Assembly: GCA_934130705.1 (NCBI GenBank)
Contig: CAKOYL010000012.1
Location: 1 to 23,071, forward strand
Length of the DNA: 23,071 bases
Origin: an uncultured Clostridia bacterium
Lineage (GTDB): Bacteria; Bacillota_A; Clostridia; TANB77; CAG-508
Direction: 5' to 3'
A program made the position numbers and the translations under genes. The notes beneath the pieces were generated by a model. The model saw only the letters and a list, made by a program, of their open reading frames with translations, did not search any database and was not told the origin of the DNA. Shown here in pieces: positions 1 through 5,835 of the stretch (its first letter is position 1; every line of letters starts with the position of its first letter).

Positions 1-74
1 GTGGAAGATGGGACTCGAACCCACGGTCTCCAGTGCCACAAACTGGCGCGTTAACCAACTACGCTACATCCACC
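1..74 (-). tRNA. tRNA-His (anticodon GTG)
   Basis: Read on the minus strand, the sequence folds as a cloverleaf. The anticodon stem CCAGT/ACTGG encloses the loop TTGTGGC with anticodon GTG, and the T-arm contains GTTCGAGTC. The extra 5' G expected for tRNA-His (G-1) is at position 74. The acceptor stem has one T-T mismatch at its sixth pair. The discriminator and any encoded CCA would lie just outside the left edge, so the gene is complete to within a few bases. Confidence 0.96.
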
Positions 75-108
75 ATGGCTTACGTGCTTGTCTTCTTGGC
101 ACTTTTAT

Positions 109-137
109 ATTTTAACTCATTTAATATATATTGTCAA
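109..137 (-). promoter_or_regulatory. Sigma-A promoter for tRNA-His
   Basis: On the minus strand TTGACA (137-132) is followed by a 17-bp spacer and TAAAAT (114-109). The expected transcription start, near 102, lies about 28 bases before the mature tRNA 5' end. Confidence 0.8.
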
Positions 138-154
138 CCCTATTTTAAAAAAAA

Positions 155-183
155 TTGCAAATTAACATAATTTGTGATATAAT
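155..183 (+). promoter_or_regulatory. Sigma-A promoter for the cell wall hydrolase
   Basis: TTGCAA (155-160), a 17-bp spacer and TATAAT (178-183), with an extended -10 (TGA immediately upstream). It is divergent from the tRNA-His promoter, and the two -35 boxes are about 18 bp apart. Confidence 0.75.
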
Positions 184-248
184 AGAAATGTATAAAAAAA
201 TAGAAATTCTTTTTTAAAATAAAAAAGAAGGAAAAGGAGAAAAATTAT

Positions 249-869
249 ATGTACAAGAAAAATTTTAAGAAGCGGACACTAGAATTAGCAGGTCATGCCA
301 TAATGGCATCAGGAGTAGTAGGAATATCGATAGAACTTTTAATTAATATGTTTTTTATTGATAGTCATAATATAATAAATGTAGATCCAAAGCCATATAT
401 TCATTCTATTGACAAAAGTTATATAGAAAGTGAAAAAGTAGAGGAAATTGCTAAATTTGAATCAAATGTTATTGAAGAAGATGAATCAAAACAAGATATT
501 GAAGATTCCAATGAAAGTGATCTCTACTGGTTAAGTCATGTAATCATGGCAGAAGAAGAAGGGGCTTGTTATTTAAACAAGCTTATGTGTGGATTAGTTG
601 TATTAAATAGGGTGAATGACCCGGATTTCCCGAATACGATACAAGAAGTTATTTTTCAGAAAAACCAATATGCAAGTGTTCTTTCTGTAAATAATAAGGA
701 CCCTCGGATCTATTTAGAGCCGAATCAAGATTCTATAAGCGCAGCTGAAGAAATTTTGAGTGGTAATTGCAGTATAATTATACCAGATGATATTGTATAT
801 CAGTCAGAATATGTATTAGGTTCTGGTTTGTATATGCAAATAGAAAATCAGTGTTATTCAAGAAAGTAA
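249..869 (+). CDS. Cell wall hydrolase, SleB/CwlJ (Hydrolase_2) family
   Basis: A 206-aa protein with a basic N-terminus, one membrane segment (about residues 13-36) and an acidic linker (about 60-90). The C-terminal domain starts near residue 94 and resembles the catalytic domain of SleB/CwlJ spore-cortex hydrolases. The visible signature is the stretch VIMAEEEGA, LVVLNRV and then FPNTIQEVI; the first Glu of AEEEG fits the catalytic acid of this family. The family cleaves peptidoglycan, often cortex during germination. The membrane anchor suggests action at the outer face of a membrane. The start is supported by AGGAGA at 235-240, 8 bases upstream. Its own promoter and terminator make it look monocistronic. 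A role in vegetative wall turnover rather than germination cannot be excluded. Confidence 0.85.
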   Translation: MYKKNFKKRTLELAGHAIMASGVVGISIELLINMFFIDSHNIINVDPKPYIHSIDKSYIESEKVEEIAKFESNVIEEDESKQDIEDSNESDLYWLSHVIMAEEEGACYLNKLMCGLVVLNRVNDPDFPNTIQEVIFQKNQYASVLSVNNKDPRIYLEPNQDSISAAEEILSGNCSIIIPDDIVYQSEYVLGSGLYMQIENQCYSRK

Positions 870-873
870 AAAT

Positions 874-910
874 AAAAGCTGAAAGATTTAATAAATCTTC
901 TAGCTTTTCT
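874..910 (+). terminator. Intrinsic terminator after the cell wall hydrolase
   Basis: Inverted repeat AAAAGCT..AAGATTT-AATA-AATCTT..AGCTTTT followed by a T-rich stretch, starting five bases after the stop codon. Confidence 0.75.
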
Positions 911-979
911 CCATTTTATGGTTATAATTCCCCAATACATAAATATAATTTAATAAATAAAAAATATGGAGGAAAGAAA

Positions 980-1342
980 ATGGGAACAGCACAAAACATA
1001 ATTAAAGGTATAGGGATATCAATATTATTAACATTAGTTTTATTAATAATCTTTTCACTAGTATTGACATATACCAATGTAAATGAAAATACCATAAATC
1101 CAGTTATAATGATAATATCAGCATTAAGTATATTAGTTGGAAGTTCAATAGTAAATACAAAAATAAGAAAAAATGGTTTATTAAACGGAGCATTTATAGG
1201 GGGATTATATATTTTAATAATATATATTATTTCGAGTTTATTAAATTGGAGATTTTCTTTGAATTTTCAATCTATTATAATGATTATACTTGGAATAGTG
1301 TTTGGTATTCTAGGAGGAATTATTGGTGTAAATAAAAAATAA
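980..1342 (+). CDS. TIGR04086 / YrzE-like four-helix membrane protein
   Basis: A 120-aa, strongly hydrophobic protein with four predicted membrane segments (about residues 10-30, 41-58, 69-89 and 95-116) and a small charged loop (TKIRKNG). Size and layout match the TIGR04086 family of Firmicute membrane proteins, whose function is unknown. The frame is open from 851, but the ATG at 980 has GGAGGA at 968-973 at proper spacing. The upstream part would also run through the preceding terminator hairpin, so 980 is the start. In other clostridia these genes often sit near secretion or housekeeping genes; here it stands alone between two terminators. No convincing promoter was identified in the 70 bases ahead of it. 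Confidence 0.8.
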   Translation: MGTAQNIIKGIGISILLTLVLLIIFSLVLTYTNVNENTINPVIMIISALSILVGSSIVNTKIRKNGLLNGAFIGGLYILIIYIISSLLNWRFSLNFQSIIMIILGIVFGILGGIIGVNKK

Positions 1343-1344
1343 TG

Positions 1345-1410
1345 AAAAAGAAAAAAGTAGAATTGTCATTTTTTGTCGAAATGTTTTTGTTGACAAATCT
1401 ACTTTTTCGA
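1345..1410 (+). terminator. Intrinsic terminator after the YrzE-like gene
   Basis: Long dyad: AAAAAGTAGA-(1 mismatch)-TTGTCA at 1352-1368 pairs with TTGACAAATCTACTTTTT at 1390-1407. The right arm ends in a T run. The same right arm contains the -35 box of the next promoter. Confidence 0.8.
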
Positions 1411-1418
1411 CTTATAAT
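1390..1418 (+). promoter_or_regulatory. Full-consensus sigma-A promoter of the TasA-like cluster
   Basis: TTGACA (1390-1395), a 17-bp spacer and TATAAT (1413-1418): a perfect match to consensus in both hexamers. It overlaps the descending arm of the upstream terminator. Predicted start near 1425, giving a leader of about 100 bases before the first gene. I see no known riboswitch in that leader. Confidence 0.85.
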
Positions 1419-1525
1419 AATTTTACATTTTCATATTAAAAAAATTTAATTCAAAAGTTCAATTAGAACAAATTTAAAATCTTATTAAATCCCAAATTAA
1501 AATTAAATTAAAAGGAGGAATGCTA

Positions 1526-2116
1526 TTGAGAAAAAATAAAAAAATAATAATATTAGGAATTTGTGTATTAGCATGTATTTTAATGGCATTTATAGGAGGA
1601 CAAACATATGCAAAATATATGGCAAATGTTCAAGGAAAAGGAACTGCAGATGTTGCAAATTGGAGTTTTAAAGTAAACGATAAAGATGAAAAAATACAAA
1701 CAATATCATTAAATACAACTATTAATAATAAAACATTAGTTAATAGTAAAATTGCACCAGGAACACAAGGAAATTTTCAAATAAAATTAGATGGAACAGA
1801 TTCAGAAGTTGGTATAAATTATAATATAAGATTTGAAAATGAAACGAATAAACCAAGAAATCTAAAATTTCAGTATAATGGAGAAACATATAATTCATTA
1901 AATGAATTACAAAAAATTTTAGAAGGAAATATTGAGGCAAATGAAGAAAACAAAATAAAAACTTTAGACATAAAATGGATTTGGCCATACGAAACAGGAA
2001 CAACTGTTGAAGAAATTGCAAAAAACGATAAAATAGATACTGAGGACTCAAAAAATATAAAAACATATGATTTTGACGTAATTGTAACAGGAATACAAAT
2101 TAATCCTGGAGAATAG
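1526..2116 (+). CDS. TasA/camelysin-like exported protein (SipW-type signal)
   Basis: A 196-aa secreted protein. The N-terminus has basic residues, a hydrophobic core and a probable cleavage site at QTYA|KY, followed by GTADVANWSFKV. This AxVAxW pattern is typical of TasA/camelysin-type proteins processed by SipW-like signal peptidases. The mature part is a beta-rich domain containing IAPGTQGNFQIKL, a motif recurring in TasA-like fibre or matrix proteins. An ATG at 1520 is in frame but abuts AGGAGG (1513-1518). The TTG at 1526 sits 7 bases from that site and gives MRKNKK, so I chose it. First gene of a four-gene set, and paralogous to the third: both share the IAPGT motif, the KP(R/K)NLKF stretch and the I(K/E)W(I/C)W segment. 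Forming extracellular fibres is inferred from the family only. Confidence 0.75.
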   Translation: MRKNKKIIILGICVLACILMAFIGGQTYAKYMANVQGKGTADVANWSFKVNDKDEKIQTISLNTTINNKTLVNSKIAPGTQGNFQIKLDGTDSEVGINYNIRFENETNKPRNLKFQYNGETYNSLNELQKILEGNIEANEENKIKTLDIKWIWPYETGTTVEEIAKNDKIDTEDSKNIKTYDFDVIVTGIQINPGE

Positions 2117-2158
2117 AAAAATTAATATGAAAATGTAAATGAATAAATAGGAGGTTAA

Positions 2159-2680
2159 ATGAAAAAAAGTAAAACAAAAAGAAAAACAAAAGAAAATGAA
2201 AAACTAAAAATGTTAACATTGTTAATAATAATACTATTTGTTTTGTTATTACTATTTAGTGGATATAGTTTTGCAAAAAGTATAGAAGGAACAATCATAA
2301 AATCAAACACATCAATAGCTGAACCAATTTTGGTAGTTGAAAGTAATCCAAGCATTGATATAACAGCTATTGAAAATACTGGAATATATACATTTAAAGT
2401 TAAAAATTATAATGAAACTAAAACAACAGATATAGATTTAAAGTATTACATTGAAGTTTTAAATGATGTTGATAAATCTATTCAATTTAAATTATATGAA
2501 AATGAAAAATTAATTAATTTCAATCAAAATAAATCAGATTATAGAACGATATCAAAAGAGACAAAAAAAGAAAATGTATACAAATTAGAAATTGTATATG
2601 ATAAAAATAAATCTGTAACTCCAAATGATATTATTCAACAAATTCAACTAAAGGTTCATACAGAACAGAAAAAAGGATAG
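2159..2680 (+). CDS. Small exported/anchored protein of the TasA-like cluster
   Basis: A 173-aa protein with a highly basic N-terminus (about 18 residues), a hydrophobic segment (19-35) and GYSFAKS as the likely signal peptidase region. It continues with SIAEPILVVE, which resembles the start of SipW-dependent clostridial proteins. The remainder reads as one beta-sandwich domain with FKVKNYNE and a conserved-looking IEVLND stretch. AGGAGG at 2149-2154 lies 4 bases before ATG. It follows the first gene by 42 bases and is followed immediately by the third, so the genes are almost certainly co-transcribed. I recognise the overall type but no specific function. A minor fibre subunit or assembly partner is inference. 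Confidence 0.65.
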   Translation: MKKSKTKRKTKENEKLKMLTLLIIILFVLLLLFSGYSFAKSIEGTIIKSNTSIAEPILVVESNPSIDITAIENTGIYTFKVKNYNETKTTDIDLKYYIEVLNDVDKSIQFKLYENEKLINFNQNKSDYRTISKETKKENVYKLEIVYDKNKSVTPNDIIQQIQLKVHTEQKKG

Positions 2681-2689
2681 GTGAAATAC

Positions 2690-3256
2690 GTGAAAAAGAA
2701 AATTTTTATAATTTTATCCTTGATTATATTAATAATTGCAATATTTTTTATTTTAAAAGTCAGAAAACTAAATTCTTTCGAAGATATTTTATTTCTAAAA
2801 ATCTTTCAAAAATCTATAAATATCCCAAATGAAAAAAATGATTATTTCGAATTTAATGTTAATGGTAATAGGCAAAAAATAGATTCTATTGATTTAATTT
2901 CTACAGCCAATGCTAATAATTTAGTTAAAGAAAAAATTGCACCAGGAACAAAAGGAAAGTTTGATATTGGATTAAAATCAAATAAAAAATCAGAATATAA
3001 TATTGAATTTATTAGCAAAAATGAAAAACCAAAGAATTTAAAATTTTGTGCATATGAAAATAATAAATTAATTTCAGAATCAAATTCATTGGAAGAATTA
3101 TCAACTAAATTACAAGGTGAAATAGAAGAAAAAAGTTTAAAAGTTATTCATATAGAATGGTGTTGGGATTATGAAAATGACGGAATGCAAGATACTAAAG
3201 ATAGTAAAATAAAGCAGTATGAATTTAGTATTTCTGTAATAGGAAAAGAATGTTAG
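2690..3256 (+). CDS. Membrane-anchored TasA-like paralogue
   Basis: A protein of about 188 aa with an N-terminal hydrophobic helix (about residues 3-23) but no obvious AKY cleavage motif, so it may stay membrane-anchored. The rest aligns along its length with the first gene of the cluster: KIAPGTKGKFDIGL, KPKNLKF, a leucine-rich ELSTKLQGEIE segment, IEWCWDYE and a closing QYEFSISVIG strand. The frame also has GTG at 2681, directly after the previous stop. The GTG at 2690 lies at better spacing from AGGTG (2679-2683) and gives MKKKIF, so I prefer it; 2681 remains possible. Its three Cys residues are unusual beside the Cys-free mature domain of the first paralogue. Confidence 0.65.
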   Translation: MKKKIFIILSLIILIIAIFFILKVRKLNSFEDILFLKIFQKSINIPNEKNDYFEFNVNGNRQKIDSIDLISTANANNLVKEKIAPGTKGKFDIGLKSNKKSEYNIEFISKNEKPKNLKFCAYENNKLISESNSLEELSTKLQGEIEEKSLKVIHIEWCWDYENDGMQDTKDSKIKQYEFSISVIGKEC

Positions 3257-4629
3257 AAGGAGGTGTTTATATAAGAAGAAAAATATTATATTTATTTATA
3301 ACAATTTTATTTTTTGTTTCAATCAATACAATTTCTAATGCTAAGTATATAATGGATTCAACAATAAATGTTGCAAATCTAAATATTGATCAAATAAAAC
3401 CGAAAATAGAATTGATAAGTATTCAGAATACAAATGTTAATTATGAAAAGTACGCAAACAAAGCTCATACGATAAGTGTCAAACTAAAAATAACTGAGGA
3501 AAATCTAAAAAATATAAATTTAGATAAAAATCATATTGAATTAATATTAAAAAGTGGAAGTAAGAGTATTATAGTAAATGAATATGAATTGAAAGTTAAT
3601 AAAAAAGAACAGAAAGAAGATTCATATGTATATCAAATAGATATACAAGGAATAAAAGAAAATGGTGTTTTAAATATAAATCTAAAAGAGAAAACAGCTG
3701 TGGATAAATCGAATTTATATAATGAAGCAATATCTATAAATACTGGAATAACAATAGATAATATAGCACCGACAGGAAAATTTAAAGAAACGAAAATACA
3801 AGATGGGAAAGTTAATGCTGAAATTACTTTAAATGAAAATATAAGAAATATTGATGGATGGAAAAAATCTAGTAATAATTTAGCTTTAACAAAAGAATTT
3901 ACTAATAATATCTCATATAATTTACCAATAACAGATTATGCTGGAAATACATCAAATGTAGAAATAAATGTTACACAAGCCACTTATATTAATGTTATAT
4001 ATGCATCTCACAATTCAAGCTATGGATGGTCTTTTGGATATGGAAATTACGATGTTGCGGGAAAAGATGCAATTAAGAATGATATTAAGTCAAAAACAGA
4101 AGCATTAGCTTTTAATATAAGCGGAAATGTTGAAAAAGATTTTGTTCAAGCAAATGCTTATATTCATTCATATTGGAGTGGAGAAAATACAGGAAGATGT
4201 ACCACATCAGGACTTATTTATAAATATGGTTACAATCCAGGAAAAAATTTATTTAAATCGATGAAATCAGATGATTTGGTAACAATTAATTCTAAAAAGT
4301 ATTTTCAATTTGGAGGAAGCGGAATGAACCGAGATGGAGCTACGGATAGCAATGGTAAAAATCCAATACCATCTGATTTGGCTTGGGAATTTAATTATGG
4401 TATATCTGGAATTACAATGAAATTAAAAGATTATTCTCAATATTCAATAATATATCAAATATTTGTTAATAAAGTTGGATGGGTTAAAACAGCTTCAGAT
4501 GGAATTGAATGTACATATAATCATACAATGCCAATGTCAGCATTTAGAATTGCATTAGTTCCTAAAACAGAAAAACAATATATTATTAAGCAATGGGATA
4601 AGGATATAGGAACTTACAATATGAAATAA
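3250..4629 (+). CDS. Modular exported protein with Ig-like and ChW-like parts
   Basis: Up to 459 aa. A short basic start and hydrophobic helix (about 12-28) are followed by ISNAKY and INVANLNI, echoing the signal region of the first cluster gene. Residues about 45-175 form beta-rich repeats. About 180-250 look like a bacterial Ig-like domain ending ITDYAGNTSNVEINVT. The C-terminal 210 residues are rich in aromatics and Gly; the stretch YQIFVNKVGWVKTASDGIE resembles a degenerate clostridial hydrophobic-with-W (ChW) repeat. The ATG at 3250 overlaps the previous stop by 7 bases and has AGGA at 3241-3244. However, the best ribosome site in the cluster (AAGGAGGTG, 3257-3265) lies inside the frame, 7 bases before an ATA codon at 3271 that would give (M)RRKILY. 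A surface or matrix role is inferred. Confidence 0.7.
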   Translation: MLEGGVYIRRKILYLFITILFFVSINTISNAKYIMDSTINVANLNIDQIKPKIELISIQNTNVNYEKYANKAHTISVKLKITEENLKNINLDKNHIELILKSGSKSIIVNEYELKVNKKEQKEDSYVYQIDIQGIKENGVLNINLKEKTAVDKSNLYNEAISINTGITIDNIAPTGKFKETKIQDGKVNAEITLNENIRNIDGWKKSSNNLALTKEFTNNISYNLPITDYAGNTSNVEINVTQATYINVIYASHNSSYGWSFGYGNYDVAGKDAIKNDIKSKTEALAFNISGNVEKDFVQANAYIHSYWSGENTGRCTTSGLIYKYGYNPGKNLFKSMKSDDLVTINSKKYFQFGGSGMNRDGATDSNGKNPIPSDLAWEFNYGISGITMKLKDYSQYSIIYQIFVNKVGWVKTASDGIECTYNHTMPMSAFRIALVPKTEKQYIIKQWDKDIGTYNMK

Positions 4630-4631
4630 AA

Positions 4632-4690
4632 TTTAAGGACTATACTTTATAAAAATCAACAGTATAGTTCTTAAAAATTTATTTTTTTAA
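4632..4690 (+). terminator. Intrinsic terminator of the TasA-like cluster
   Basis: Near-perfect inverted repeat TTTAAGGACTATACT (4632-4646) / AGTATAGTTCTTAAA (4661-4675), followed by a T7 run at 4682-4688. Confidence 0.85.
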
Positions 4691-4719
4691 TAGACAAATA
4701 TATAAAATTGTGATAATAT
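4691..4719 (+). promoter_or_regulatory. Promoter for tRNA-Gln
   Basis: TAGACA (4691-4696), a 17-bp spacer and TAATAT (4714-4719), with an extended -10 TGA. It directs transcription from about 40 bases ahead of the tRNA. Confidence 0.6.
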
Positions 4720-4764
4720 ACATTTAATGTTGAGCAAAAAATACATAATATCAAACAAAATTAT

Positions 4765-4840
4765 TGGGGTATCGCCAAGTGGTAAGGCAACCGGCTCTGA
4801 CCCGGTCATTTCGTAAGTTCGAATCTTACTACCCCAGCCA
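4765..4840 (+). tRNA. tRNA-Gln (anticodon CTG)
   Basis: Complete cloverleaf: acceptor stem TGGGGTA/TACCCCA, anticodon stem ACCGG/CCGGT around loop CTCTGAC (anticodon CTG, reading CAG), T-arm with GTTCGAATC, discriminator G and an encoded CCA end at 4838-4840. The body matches the standard bacterial tRNA-Gln, which supports the isotype. The CTG anticodon is notable in a genome where CAA is much the commoner Gln codon. Confidence 0.97.
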
Positions 4841-4845
4841 GTATT

Positions 4846-4903
4846 AAAAATCTGCTAATGTTAAATTGTATGAAAAACATTTGCAGATTTTTAAATATTT
4901 TTT
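4846..4903 (+). terminator. Terminator after tRNA-Gln
   Basis: Inverted repeat AAAAATCTGC-TAATGTT / AACATT-TGCAGATTTTT followed by a T-rich tract, starting 6 bases after the tRNA. The next 165 bases, up to the dinD remnant, hold no other feature that I can see. Confidence 0.8.
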
Positions 4904-5068
4904 AATAGAAAAATACAGAAATATGTGTAAAAAGAATGGAATAAAGTATTTAGTTGTGTAAACAGAAAAAATAAAGAGTAGAATTTTAATAAATGATATA
5001 AAAAACATTGTTTTATATAAATTGTGGTTTTTAATAATGGGAGGAAATTATAAAAGAGGAGGTACGAA

Positions 5069-5694
5069 ATGGGAAAAGACAATTTAATAAATATAACGGA
5101 AGAAAATTTCGAAAATATAAAACACATAGATGAAAATGGTATTGAATATTGGTCAGCAAGGGAATTGATGATAGTTTTAGGATATTCAAGTTGGGATAAA
5201 TTTAAACATATAATAAAGAAGGCACTGATAGCCTGTGAAAATAGTAATATTTCAGTAGATGAATGTTTTTCCCATTTGGGAAAAATATCAAAAATGCCTA
5301 ATGGTGGAGAAAAATTTGTTGAAGATTATGATTATATATTAAATAGATATGCATGTTATTTAATTGCTCAGAATGGAAGTTCAAGAAAAAAACAAATAGC
5401 TCTTGAACAAACGATAAAGAAGATATATTGGATTATATGGGAAGTACTGAACTTGCAGCTAATTTATTTAGAATAACCCAAACAGATGAAGTACTAAAGA
5501 ATAAAAATATAAATAATGAACAAGAAGCTTGTAATACACATCATGATATAGGACAAGCAGTAAGGCAAACAATAAAAAGAATAGGTGGTAATATGCCAGA
5601 GGATTTACCGACACCAAAGAAAAGTGCAAAAGTATTAGAAGTTGAAAAAGTAAAAAAATTAAAAAAAAAATTAAAAAGTACAATTTTTATATAA
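5069..5694 (+). pseudogene. dinD: dinD pseudogene (internal deletion plus frameshift)
   Basis: Two adjacent reading frames are the two ends of one DinD (DNA-damage-inducible protein D, BRO-N-like) gene. The first frame, 5069 to about 5413, carries the N-terminal hallmarks EYWSARELMIVLGYS, ALIACENS and LNRYACYLIAQNG, then RKKQIALEQT. After this it turns into unrelated residues and stops at 5476. The second frame resumes at about 5413 with DKEDILDYMGSTELAANLF, RITQT and GNMPEDLPTPK, the C-terminal part of DinD. From memory of the roughly 275-residue E. coli protein, about 75-85 residues of the middle are missing. The junction near 5410-5415 also changes frame. The ribosome site GAGGAGGT (5055-5062) is intact, so a truncated 135-aa product could still be made. 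DinD homologues are LexA-regulated in E. coli; I did not identify a LexA box here. Confidence 0.88.
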
Positions 5695-5710
5695 ATTTAA
5701 TATAAACTAT

Positions 5711-5738
5711 TTATCAATACTATATTATCTGTTATAAT
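5711..5738 (+). promoter_or_regulatory. Promoter for the DUF6273 prepilin-like gene
   Basis: TTATCA (5711-5716), a 16-bp spacer and TATAAT (5733-5738) with an extended -10 TGT. The region is AT-rich, so other choices exist. Confidence 0.5.
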
Positions 5739-5835
5739 TATTTTATAATTGATAAATTACGAAAAATATTAGAATATAAGCAATGTAGAAAACAAAAAAA
5801 TAAAACAATAAAAAAATATATTAGGAGGCTAACAA

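Noticed and set aside
851..979. N-terminal extension of the YrzE-like gene to an upstream ATG at 851
   Set aside because: It would overlap the cell wall hydrolase and run through its terminator hairpin. The ATG at 980 has a proper ribosome site.
1419..1525. Riboswitch or structured leader before the TasA-like cluster
   Set aside because: The leader is almost pure A/T with only a short TTC-AAAAGTTC-type repeat. No known riboswitch core could be recognised.
4765..5694. Integrated element using the tRNA-Gln 3' end
   Set aside because: I saw no direct repeat of the tRNA 3' end downstream and no integrase. Only a broken dinD follows.
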